A stretch of 64,000 nt of DNA. Origin: Rallus limicola. Lineage: Eukaryota; Chordata; Aves; Gruiformes; Rallidae. This document shows positions 11,501-21,412 of the stretch, piece after piece (position 1 is the stretch's first letter; every line of letters begins with the position of its first letter). The DNA lies in contig JAKCOZ010000018.1 in assembly GCA_022605955.1 (NCBI GenBank), positions 690,001 through 754,000 on the forward strand, in the 5' to 3' direction. A program made the position numbers and the translations under genes. A model generated the notes under the pieces. The model was not told the DNA's origin. It saw only the letters and a list, made by a program, of their open reading frames with translations, and ran no database searches.

Positions 11501-13487
11501 GGCAGCTCCTCAGAGGGATTTGCTGAGGATCTCCCTGTTGCAGCCTGTTTCATTCCTGGTGAGTAATAATCTCTTCACCCAGAGCTGGGCACACGTAGAG
11601 TTAATGCTGAGTGCACATGTTTATGATAAAACAGTTGATTTATCAGAACTGTCACCCACTAATCGCTGGGGGAATTGGAGCACTCACACTTCCCACAGAG
11701 CTGCAGTGCTAATGCCCTGCTCCTAATGCAGATTTGCAATGCAGCGCCACACCAAGAAAACTCTGGGATTTACAGGGGCAGGCATGAACTACAGAGAAAC
11801 AGCACAAACCTGCACATCTGGCCCACCACACCCCAGGGAGGAATGTGGTTCCCATGGGGAGAAGAGGAGAAAAACAAGGGGTTCCCACAAACAGAGGTCA
11901 CAAGCTTCCTAAGACTGGGCAGTAGCTACTGTAAAACTGTCTGGGATAAGGATCTTGAGAGCTCAAAGGTCTTCAAGTGGCTATGGGTGCAAATGTGATC
12001 CTCCCCATCAGACAGTGACCACCCTTGTTGCTGGTCCAGTGGTGATGGAGACATTTGGGGACTTGGGAAGACATCGCTTCATGCCAAGGGGGCATGGGCT
12101 GCACACCCTGTAAGGAGCAGCACGCTCCCTCCAATGTGGCTGGCACCTCCCTACAGACCGAGCCAAGGAGTGATGTCGAGATCCCTACATCCATCTCTTC
12201 CTGTCCTGTGGTGGCTGTAGGAGGTCTCCTCACTTCTCCATGCCATGAGGTCCCTTGCTAGATTCAGCCCCACCGATGCTCCCCTATTGACGGTGGCAGC
12301 CCCAGGCTGAAGCACAGGGTGAGGGTCCCCTGTTCAGAGCAATACCTCTATAAACAATGGCACACATGTTCTTGCAGTCTCTCACATCCTGGTGGGGCTC
12401 ACCACCACAAAGCACCCACCACCCATCAAGCAGTGGGATGCAGCAACTTGTACAACAGCAGCAGACCTGGGGAAGGAGGAAACTTCCCATGGCATTTGTG
12501 GTGGGAGTTATCCCTTGTGTGATGCCGTGGGCAGAGGCAGATCCCCTGGGTATCACAGAACAGCATCTGCTTCACCTCTACAAGCCATCACCTCTGGTTA
12601 CCAGCGGATAGTTTCACAACTCTGCTTTTGCTAGTGTAGGAGCAGAGGGAAGCTGCCTGACCTCTACCTGGCACAGATTGCTTGTACCTGAGCCTGTATG
12701 ATGTCAAAATCAGAGGGGAAAAAAAAAAATCTTTGCTAAGAAAACTCTCAAGCACATCCAAAGTCCCTCCTGCTAAATCAATATTGGCAATGCCTGCTGC
12801 TCCCCACCTGGGATGGCAAGAGAGAAAATCAGCATAGGGTCTGATTTTCCTCTAATATTGCTTGGGATGTCATCTGTTCCTCAAAACAAACATTTCATAA
12901 TTTGAGGCTTCTGGGAGCTCCTCAGTTATATCGTGACCAAAACGCCTGCTGGAAAAGGGCATTTGGTATTTGCTTTGCCAGACTAACACTTATTTCTTCA
13001 GTTATTGCACTGCATTTTCAGGCCTTTCAAAGGTACAAGGCTTGGTTTTATCCCATCTTCAACTTGTGTTTCAGTTACCAGTGACTGGTACCAGTGACTC
13101 TTGCACCAGGCTGACCAGGCACCTACCTGATGCCTCCGTTCTGGGCAAAACATACAGGCTGGAACCTGAGAAAATGCTTTCCCATGGGCTGAGCTGCTCT
13201 TGCTAGAGTTCAGCAACTCATCTCAATGAATACTTCTCAGTAGGTGCATCAGCCTCCTGTTCCCAGCTTGGTATTTGTGTAGAGATCTGGCCAAAGAGTA
13301 ATTCCAGGTCAAACGTGTTTCCTTACACAGTTACTCGTGCAGTTCCACTGTTTTTGGTGGTGGTGTCTTGCTGCATTTTGGGGTGAGCCTGCTGATCTGC
13401 TCAGCCTGCTTTATGGGGTCTTCAAACCACACTTTCAGGTTTCACTGGAAGGACCCCAGGCCAAAATCTGTTCCCAGAGGATTTCTT
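8593..13487. other. Unique non-coding DNA with minor simple repeats
   Basis: No gene is recognised. Contents: an AT-rich island at 9130-9290 ('aatttatgctgcctataaaa', 'cccaattaatactcc'), a G-run array at 9437-9502 (listed separately), a T10 run near 9708, alternating TG/CA at 11390-11490 ('tgtgcacacacatgtgtttt' and 'cacacgtgtgtgcacatgca'; Z-DNA-prone), and an A11 run at 12719-12729. Open frames up to about 206 codons occur but lack domains or coding-type codon choice. Confidence 0.5.
9437..9502 (+). repeat. GGGAT-type array; G-quadruplex-prone
   Basis: Nine runs of three or more G lie within 66 bases, separated by one to eight bases ('gatgggatgggatggggca', 'ggatggggtaggaggggat'). This satisfies the usual G3+N1-7 pattern several times over. 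It is an imperfect GGGAT/GGGGTA minisatellite. It has no link to a gene start that I can see. Confidence 0.6.
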
Positions 13488-13625
13488 TTTCACAGAATTA
13501 CAGAACGAGTAGGTTGCAAAAGACCTTTAAGGTCAGGTGCAGCCTCACCAATGCCAAATATAGGGGCACAATCACCTCCCTAGGTTTACTGGCCACTTTT
13601 CCTCCTGGAGCATCTCCACTCTCAG
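13488..13625 (-). mobile_element. CR1-like 3' end on - strand, degraded
   Basis: On the + strand the sequence begins 'ttcacagaattacagaac' followed by 'ggttgcaaaagacctttaag', the reverse complement of a CR1 tail and its last UTR block. It is followed by 'gcacaatcacctccctaggt' and 'actggccac', a block often seen next to CR1 3' ends in birds. The 'tccaacc' core is lost, so the copy is old. The boundary on the right is approximate. Confidence 0.6.
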
Positions 13626-15327
13626 CATAAGGACCTCTGAAAATGGCAGAGGGGGTATAATCTGGAATTTGACAGACTGTTTACAATTAGTCAGTCTTTG
13701 AGTGACAGTGCAGAGACACACGGTCATGGGAATACACTTCGTGAGATCTTGTCTAGACTGCAAGAGGATTAATGGCAGGGAGAGATTGTCTTTGTCTTAC
13801 TGATTTTTGGACAACTCTGGTCAACAGCAGTAAGCCTGGATAATTGCTGCACATGGCTCTTCCCCTGATCCTAATAACAGCAGTAATGTTAGCAATTTCT
13901 ATAAACAAACAAGGTGATGGTGACCAGTTGTGCCTCTTCTGATGATGCCGTGTCCACCGGAGGGAGGCGGGGTGCTACAGTGATACCTTCCCCACATGCT
14001 GTGGTAGCTGCTTCTCCCTCCTGCCTGACATGGACACACCAAACTCATGTGGATGAACACACACACGTGTTTCTTTGCTGCTGGTGACCAGAGGGCTTGG
14101 AATAAACTGTCTTCCCAACGTGGCTTTTTGTTCGAGGCCTCCTGCTCCCAGGCTTTGAGGTACAGAAAGGCGAGTATAAATGATTAACAGGAGTTTTAAT
14201 AAATCCTGATGGGGTCTTTTAGACTGATAGATCACCAGAGGTTGTTTATTACTGTGTCTTGTAACTCATATAACGTGCTTTATTACCATGCTTACAGTTA
14301 CGTATAAAATGTCTGCACGCGCTTCGCCACAGGCTAAATCTTCAGGGACTCGCTGGGAGGTGAAACCAAAGGTTTCACCCTTAATTTTGGGAATGTAAGG
14401 TCATCTGTCCATCTGCCTGTCTGCTGGTCCCAGCACTGACCCTCAGTGTGCTGTTCCTGTGCTGCTGCTCCACACAGCCCCATGGGCAGCACTGTGCCCT
14501 CGCCGCGGGGCTGCCATGGGTCAGTGGTGCAAGAGGAGCATTGAAAAGAGCTACCCCTCCCCTCCCCATCCATCGAGTGGGAAAGTGTTTTGTTTTGTTT
14601 TGTTTTGTTTTTGGCAGCAGACATCCTGGTCCACATTGCCATGCCACACTCAGACGCCTGCTAGCCACAGGCAAGGGAACAACCCCCCCCCAACCCAGGT
14701 AGGGGGTCAGGTCGGCTCTGGGTGCTGAGCATCCTGAAAGGTTTTACAGTGAGATGAGAGGTAAATGAGGTAGATTTTCTTTTTTAGTGTGACTAATGTC
14801 AGCATTTGGCAAAAATAGCAGCAGTGCCATTCTGGCTCCCCAGCCCGACGTCTGGAGGCTGCTACGCACGTTGTGCTCAGACCGTATCTCGCAGAGAAAG
14901 GGAATTGTACGGCAGGACTAAGACATGAATTTAACTTCTATTTTTTATGCTGTGGCTCCAGCAAGAGACTGCAGCTAAAAAGCGACCAAGGCAATTAATT
15001 ACCAGTGTCTGTCGCCTGGTGCAGGACCAGAACGAGAGAGAAAACAAGGCAGAGAGCACTGCATTCCCCACAGATAGGGAAAAAAATGGGCTGATGTATA
15101 CTTCTGCTGACATGCTCCAGCATCAGAGAGTCTTTGTTCACTTGGGCTTAAGAGACAGCTAAGGCTTGGCTAGACAATAAAAGGGAAAGGAAGAAGTTTT
15201 ATAAAGGCTCAGCATGCTGCTTGTCTCACAGGCTCCCTGGGGTACCAACGCTGGTGCCTCCCAGGGAATGGGGGCTCTGGTGCTGGGAGCATCCTTGCAA
15301 TGCTGGGGTAATGCCACCCATCCCAGG
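13626..15327. other. Unique non-coding DNA
   Basis: No gene is recognised. Positions 14160-14330 are AT-rich ('gttttaataaatcctgatg', 'gtttattactgtgtcttg', 'gctttattaccatgcttac') and may be a conserved element. A (GTTTT)5 pentanucleotide repeat sits at 14587-14612. The remainder is of mixed composition. Confidence 0.5.
14587..14612 (+). repeat. (GTTTT)5 microsatellite
   Basis: Five perfect GTTTT units plus one extra T, 26 bp. A short pentanucleotide run of no evident function. Confidence 0.9.
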
Positions 15328-15555
15328 TCACGGCAGCCACACTCCTTCCTGAGCAAGGATCAGGTGACTGTAACCTCTGATGGGTGCCACTGCCTGGAAG
15401 GAATTGGGAAAAAAACCCAAAACATCTAAACCTGTAAAACATGAAGCCAGAACCTCCAGGTACGATGGGAGGAGATGTTTCCTCATTTTGAAAATTTGTT
15501 TGATAAGCTTTGCAGTCTTCTGCACTAAAGCACCAAGCGTTTGTATAAATTTTAC

Positions 15556-15768
15556 CTCTTCTTCTGGCTTTTCCCCAGTGAGATGGGGCTGTAAATCGTG
15601 CAGTTCCTTCAGGAGCAGCACACACCTCTCATGGCTTGTGAACTTAGCAGGGGTTAGAGCAGACAACATGAGCCTGAGAGCCCGGATGCTGACAGCATCC
15701 ACTGGCAGCACGTGGAAGGACGTGTTTTCCCTGAGCTTATCCACTGCCTTGTCTTCAGAGCAAAAAGT
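15556..15768 (-). CDS. Possible orphan coding exon (unrecognised protein)
   Basis: An open frame runs from just after a stop at 15781-15783 down to 15328. Its first half looks like protein: it passes DKLRENTSFHVL, VSIRALRLMLSALTPAKF, ERCVLLLKELHDLQPHL and ends GEKPEEE. Helix-friendly residues and hydrophobics are spaced as in an alpha-helical repeat or armadillo-like protein. Codons are of coding type (CTG, CTC, GTG, AAG, GAG frequent). At 15556/15555 the - strand reads GAG|gtaaaa, a good splice donor, and downstream the same frame turns AT-rich and less protein-like. That supports an exon end there. The acceptor is uncertain. CCAG at 15770-15769 gives a 213-bp exon, phase 0 at both ends. 'gctctgaag' ending at 15753 gives 197 bp with a better pyrimidine tract. 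I do not recognise the family. No partner exon is visible nearby, so an exon of a gene extending beyond the window, a pseudogene fragment or chance are all possible. Confidence 0.35.
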
Positions 15769-15780
15769 CTGGTCGAGTTT

Positions 15781-16210
15781 TTAAATAATACCAATTTTGC
15801 ATGCATTTGACTATTTCTGCCCTGTACGAGCCGATATAAACTATCTCATTTATCAATTAGCATTTATAAAGTCCTTATCACCATGGAATCAAAACACTGT
15901 AAACGGATTAAAAAATAAGCAGGCTGCCTGGGGGAGTCGGTAACTTCATCTCCTCTGAGCTGTGTGAAGCAGTGTGATCTCATCGGGGTGACAGGGACAC
16001 GCACAGTTTTTAGACACCTCACGATATTTGAGAAAGGACTCATGGAAAATAATTAGCCTAATTATTCCGGAATTAGGGGGCTCTTTATTCTGGATCTGAA
16101 CGTTCAATGTGAGGAGCTATTCTGGAAGAGCTATTCTGGAAGAGCTTCATTCTCTGGTAGCTCTGCTTACTGGCTCGCACTAAATAACTTTAAGGGCCTC
16201 ACCTACATAT
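15781..16210. promoter_or_regulatory. AT-rich island with paired TAATTA palindrome
   Basis: An AT-rich block with 'tatcaattagcatttataaa', 'tattatt'-like words and an inverted homeodomain-type pair AATAATTA-gcc-TAATTATT at 16048-16066 (perfect 8-bp arms). Two homeodomain cores facing each other across three bases is the architecture bound by paired-class homeodomain dimers. A 14-bp unit 'gagctattctggaa' is duplicated in tandem at 16114-16141. The enhancer role is inferred from motifs only. Confidence 0.35.
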
Positions 16211-16521
16211 CAGTTCACCATCGTGGAGCCATTCATGTTAACACAAAGTGCCTGTAAAAGGGATGCTAAGGCTGGATGCTGATGTTTCCAGCCGCTTTGA
16301 GTGGAGTAACCGACTGAGGCAAAGTGAAGGTAATGGTCCTGCTGCTGTCAGGAGGAGCAGGAGATGTCCCCAGGCGCTCAGTAACTTTGCATTAAGGTGA
16401 GCCACTTGCTCCAAAGCTGACCAACCATGAGCTGCACTGGTGTTTCAATGGTGGGAAGGAGAAGCGGGCACCAGGAAGATTTGCTGCCAGGGTTAGCGAA
16501 TGAAACCAGTGAGATGTGTGG

Positions 16522-16623
16522 TAACCCGAGGTGTGAGTGCATCACATTTGAGATCTGGCTTAACCCGAGGTGTGAGTACATCATATTTGAGATCTGGCTT
16601 AGCCCGAGGTGTGAGTACAACAC
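16522..16623 (+). repeat. 39-bp tandem repeat, about 2.6 copies
   Basis: Units at 16522-16560 and 16561-16599 begin 'taacccgaggtgtgagt' and end 'tttgagatctggct', differing at two bases. A partial third copy runs 16600-16623 ('tagcccgaggtgtgagtaca'). The unit is a multiple of three, so open frames on both strands show a 13-residue repeat, but there is no other sign of coding. Confidence 0.9.
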
Positions 16624-18849
16624 CATTTTAGGGTTGCAGCTCAAGGAGCAACATTTGGAAACATTTGGATGCTGCTTTCCCCATCTTCTCCCCTGTCACC
16701 TCTCCTGGTGCATCCCGCTTTAGCAGGAGAAGTGGGGCTGCCACCCTGTGACACCAGACTGTCACATGTGCCACTTGCTCCTTGGTCCTTGGCAAGGAGC
16801 AAGCAGTGGCAGGGCTCCTGGAGCTGCGGGAGATGTCATGGGCTGAGCAGCAAGCAGCCGTCCTCACTTGATGGAAGAGTGTATTTTTGGGAGCAGTCCA
16901 GATGCTCATCACCTGCGGCATCTGGGCTGCGGCCACCAGTGCGTGTGGTGTCAGATTAACGATCTAGCAGAGTAAACAAAGCACGGACAGGACTGTGCTG
17001 GATGCTCCTCTCCTCCCTCGTGCAAGAGTAGTAATTCTGATTAATTTTTTCCCCGACTGCTCAGGGTCAATCAGAGACCAAGAACTGTACAGCTGAACCC
17101 TGCCCTGGTCAAGTGACCCTCCGCAGTGGGACGCTCCTTTTCTGTGCTAACAAAGTGCCACACAATGTCACCTCAAACTGTCAACAGAAGCAAAAGCATA
17201 ATGAGAATATATACAGGGCAGATTATTATTCTAGGGATGTGTTAAAATAAGAATATTCATGAGAAATCATTTGTTTATCCAAGTAGCCTTGAGCATTCAT
17301 CAGTGAGGGAATGGACTCCTAGTAGCCAGGAGTCAATATTTGCCTGCTATTAGCAGAGTGGATGCGGTCATTTTGGGCGTCAAAATAGTCATTGTGCTTT
17401 GATTTCAGAGAAATCTGCGCAGTTCCCTGCTGCGGAGTAAAAACAAGACCCAAACCTTTGTAAACACTGAATGTCACATCAAGGACAGAGGGCCCAGGAG
17501 CTAAGAGGCTATTCTCATTGTGTTTACACACTGAGCATTTTCATGCTAAATTGGCTTTGGGATGCAGGTGCCAAGTGAAAATCACCGTGGCCACGTGATG
17601 CTAATTGCTTACGCAGGGTAGAAAGGCGATGCTGGTTTAAATTTGCTCTAAGGACGTGGGTGGGGTAACCAGGCGCTGTGTCCACTCCCGAGTGCTCCTC
17701 AACCTCCCAGGTATCTCTCTCAGGCTTCTCCACTTGCCTGTCCTTGCCTGCTGGGTTTGTCGTGCTCCGTGTCCCTGTCCCGCCCTAGGTGGTGGCTGAA
17801 CACCCTCTGCTTGGGCTCTCTCCTTGGATACTCGCAGGGTCTTGGGGTTATTTTTCTCCCCTCTCTGCAGCAGGCTTGCATCAGGTCTCTCAGCACAATG
17901 ACTTTCTCCCAGATGCTCACCGCAGGATGCAGGTTTTCCACCTTGCATCACGCCATCACCAGACCCCATCGCCTGTCACCCGAAGGAACGCCAAGACCCC
18001 AGCAGAGCCGGATTCCTTGGAGCAGTTTTTGTTGCCTGGAAAGCATCAGCAGCTATGGCCAGACCCACGCAGCTGAGGGGATGCGCAGGGGCAGGTTGAG
18101 GAGCACAGCAGGGATGAGCAGGTCACGGGCAAACAGCTGTAAAGGGGCTGTACCGCAGCTGCCAAGCATCCGAGCCAGGTGGCAAGAGCACAGAGGGGCA
18201 CCAGGAAATAGCTGAGAGTGCTGCAAAATCCAGTACTCCTGACAGGAAGCCTCTCCAGCTGCCAGCACTGCTGCCTCCGCCCCTCATCCACACCATATCC
18301 CCCCCCCCCCTCCCCGCATTCACTCCCCTTTCTTCCAGGCACCTGGTCCATCCCAGTCAGGCTGCTGACTGTGCCCCTTCATCCAGCACCCCCTCCATCC
18401 TCAGCTGGAGGACCTTGCAGAGCAGCACAGCGCAGCATCACCCAGCTGCCCCCCTCCTCCTCCTCCTCCTGCAGCTTCGGGCTGGCGGTTCGCATTTCCT
18501 GGGTCTGTACTTCATGCCCAGGCAGGGCTTTGCTCTGGGGAAACCGCTGCGGTAGAAAACACCACCAGAGAAGGGGCTGCAAGTCAGCCTTTGGAGGAGG
18601 AGGAGGAAGAGGATGATGATGAGGAGGAGGAGGAAGAACGCCTTTAGCGTGCCTCCCTCTTAATGCACGCTGACAGTTCGTGTCTAGGTGAAAGGTAGAA
18701 CAAAACTGTGCTAATAATTCCTTCTGTGAATGCCTGATCTTTGCCTAAACCTCAGGTCACCCAGCTCCTCTTGGAGCTACCTCCCAATCCTTCCTGCTTC
18801 CCCTGCCCGTGGAGAGAAGGCAAGGAAACAGGGTCCTGCTGCAGAGCAC
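16624..18849. other. Unique non-coding DNA
   Basis: No gene is recognised. Positions 17170-17350 are AT-rich ('cataatgagaatatatacag', 'agattattattctaggg', 'ttaaaataagaatattcatg') and a possible conserved element. 17640-18350 is GC-rich. 18300-18312 is a C-run. A TCC run at 18455-18470 and a GGA/GAT run at 18592-18637 are complementary in type and could pair. A short hairpin, GCGTGC/GCACGC with a 12-base loop, lies at 18647-18670. Confidence 0.45.
18592..18637 (+). repeat. GGA/GAT trinucleotide repeat
   Basis: The run 'ggaggaggaggagga' continues through 'gatgatgat' into a second GGA run, 46 bp in all. A TCC run of 16 bp lies about 120 bp upstream in the complementary sense. Triplet runs of this type can encode Gly/Glu/Asp in exons, but no credible exon surrounds this one. 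Confidence 0.85.
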
Positions 18850-19190
18850 CCGCAGCAGGATGCAGCCCACACCCCCCCTCCCCCCCTGCCGAGCGGCAGC
18901 TGCCGCGGCAGCCAGACTTGGGTGCACAGCATTGCACCCACGGGTGCTCCCTGGGTGCCAAGGCGCTCAGGAGCCAGAGCAGCAGAGCAGTTAGGCTGGG
19001 CTGCCTGGTGGGGAGCGCAGATGGAGCCACGGGCTGCCTCCAACCGTGCCGCTGTAGCACCAGCCAGCCATGAAGGCAGAGCCGCAGAGACACAGCGTGA
19101 AGCACCCGCGGAGTGACGGAAGAGTCACATCGCGTCGCGGGAGGGCAGGGCACGGGGTGCACGCCCCTGCTCCCCGCTGGGGAGGGTCTG
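18850..19190. promoter_or_regulatory. CpG-rich patch; weak CpG-island candidate
   Basis: By hand count there are about 24 CpG dinucleotides in roughly 340 bases of about two-thirds GC, including 'catcgcgtcgcggga' near 19128-19142 and the 14-bp perfect palindrome GCTGCCGCGGCAGC at 18899-18912. This is near the usual CpG-island threshold and stands out from the CpG-poor surroundings. It could mark an unseen promoter or be a GC-rich accident. No TATA box, coding exon or transcript structure is visible beside it. The count is approximate. Confidence 0.35.
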
Positions 19191-21227
19191 CATGCAGAGC
19201 CTGCTGCCTGCTGAGCATCAAGGGGGCTATTTTGAAGGGAATCGTTGTAATTTACCAATTAACACAAACGGGCTGCTGTGCCGGGCTGCAAAGCAGCAAA
19301 CCAAGGGGTTGCCTGAGTCCAAAACCCATGGCAGCTCCTGCCTGGTGCGCACAAGGCAGCGGCAGTGCCTCCTTCTGCTTAGCCCAGAAGCAGCAAATTC
19401 ACACATCTGTGAAGTTTCACCCCCACAACCAGCCTCAGAGACAGCACTGCTGCAGTGACGGCGTGGCAATCCGTGTCTGGCAACAAATCCTGGGAAAAAA
19501 ACAACCCCACAATCCAGCTACGCACTTGCCCGCTGTGCCCCTGTAACCACAGCTTACATTGACACAAATCCTTTGCAAAGGGTGACCCAGCACTGAGAGA
19601 GCTCTGTGCAGCAAAGCGCAGCTCCAGCAGATTGATGGAGAAACTATTAGAGGCACAAAGACCTGCTCGGTCACACTGAGAGCTACAGGTAATATTTTTT
19701 CCTCCCCTCTCACGTTCCTGATGGTTTTTTGTGTGCTGTTTCTGAGTTCCCACTGTGGAGGCTGTGTTCCAGCCAGCTCTCATCTTCTTCCTCTCTGTCC
19801 TGTCACCAGTGCTGTCAGCAGAGGCGCGTGCGTGGCTGGAGGATGGGAAGATCCTGGTTCAGGCTGAGTTTGCTGGTTCTTGCTCTCCAGGCCGGCTGCA
19901 GCTCCCAGCACCACGAGGCAGCATCTCTTTCCTCAGCAGTTTTCTCTCTCTGACCGGGCTGGAGGCTTCAGTTCTGTCTCCTCTGCCACAATTACTCTGG
20001 CAGACCCGATTCATCTCCAGTGCCTGCAGTTCTGGCTCCTTGGGGAGCAGCATCAGGGACACCCGGTGACAAAGAGCATCCTTAAGGCAAGGTATGGTTT
20101 TGATGAAAAAAATAAAGTAGCACTTAGGGGGAAAAAAAATACCCAAACAAAACACCCTTCCACCCCCCTGAAACTTAAACCACAGCACTCTGCACACATG
20201 CTGCTCTCCTTCCCCAGCCACTGCTCGAGCTGGTGCGTCTGAGGCTCCACGCCTGTGTGGTGAGGGTCCCTCTGGCAGCCAAGGTGGGTGTGATGGGTGC
20301 AGGGCCAGGGGCGGGAGCCTGCTCTGCAAGCAGGGGAGATGCACCCAGTGCCAGTGAACATCCTCACCAGCCCCAGGAGAGACACTGAGAGGGTGGCACC
20401 AGCTGATACTAAGGTCAAAGTCTGCATCTTGAAGGATGAAGCCACAAGCCAGCCTCCCTTCTGACAACACCTCCCTCCCTGGCAATGAGGGGGGCAGGCA
20501 CAGGCACCCAGCATACACAGGTTTGGAAGCTGGTTCCAGGCATCTCCTACCCCGATGGAAAGCAAGGCCTTCTTCTGACAGGTTGGACATAGCTTCTTGG
20601 CTGTGTATGGAGAAAAGCATGCATGAATCCACCACGCTCTTCCTCAGCAGCAAGCCCAAGGGCCAAACACACACTGAAGCCAACTGAAGCTGTGTTTACT
20701 TTGCAAACCCTGGATTGGGCCTGGGGCTTACACCTTTTAATGCTGAGAAACTCTGTCCTTTGCAGGGTCAGTAGTTCCCTTGCTGGAGTTTCGCCCCGTG
20801 GTTCCTCTGAGCCTCCGTGCTACCTCTTGCCTCTCCATCCCAGGTTGTTAAGAAGCTCTCTGGACCCAGCTGAAAGATAATAATTGAATAATATGCAACA
20901 TTACACTCTTAGGTTTCATTCATTTTCACACTTACAGGATCTGTAAAATCTAAAATGAGGTATCATCTTCAAACTGTCATCCTTCCCAGCAACAACAAAT
21001 TTAAACAAAAAGGTAGGATATTTCAAATCAAAACCTGTGAATTACCTCAAACAATCTTGTTCAGGGTTTTATTCACATTTCAGGGTACAGCTCCCACAGT
21101 AAATTAATAAGACAGAAGCGTGCAATATTTTCAATAAGTTGATAGGGAAGCATTTTTCATTTCAATTAGGAAGAACAGTGCAATTAGATTCCTCCATCTC
21201 AGCTGGAAAGGAAACACGGGGAAGATC
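19191..21227. other. Unique non-coding DNA, AT-rich at its end
   Basis: No gene is recognised. A 274-codon open frame on the - strand (19859-20683) has no recognisable domain. 20870-21200 is AT-rich ('ataattgaataatatgcaac', 'tttcaattaggaagaacag') and might hold a conserved element. Confidence 0.5.
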
Positions 21228-21412
21228 TTCACAGAATCACAGAACCACAAAGTTGCAAAAGACCTTGGAAGATCATCAAGTCCAACCATTCCCATCCTAA
21301 GCTAAACCAGATCCCTAAGTACCTCATCTACCCCTTTTTTTAAACGCACCCAGGGAAGGTGACTCAACCACTCAACCACTACTCAAGAGTGCTCATGTCT
21401 TTGGGATCTTCT
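21228..21412 (-). mobile_element. CR1 LINE 3' end on - strand
   Basis: Read on the + strand, it runs in the reverse-complement CR1 order: 'cacagaatcacagaaccac', 'gttgcaaaagaccttggaag', 'atcatcaagtccaaccattc', 'taaaccagatccctaagta', 'taaacgcacccagggaaggt' and 'gactcaaccact'. Only the last roughly 180 bases are present. A short duplication ('actcaaccact' repeated) lies at about 21361-21381. Confidence 0.9.

Noticed and set aside
16041..16141. 14-bp tandem duplication 'gagctattctggaa'
   Set aside because: Only two copies. Recorded inside the regulatory entry but not interesting alone.
16427..16723. Open frame with a 13-residue repeat
   Set aside because: The repeat follows from a 39-bp tandem unit, and both strands are open across it. 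No other coding evidence.
19859..20683. 274-codon - strand open frame
   Set aside because: No domain, many Cys/Trp/Pro from C-rich sequence, no splice-bounded or codon-bias signal. Treated as chance.
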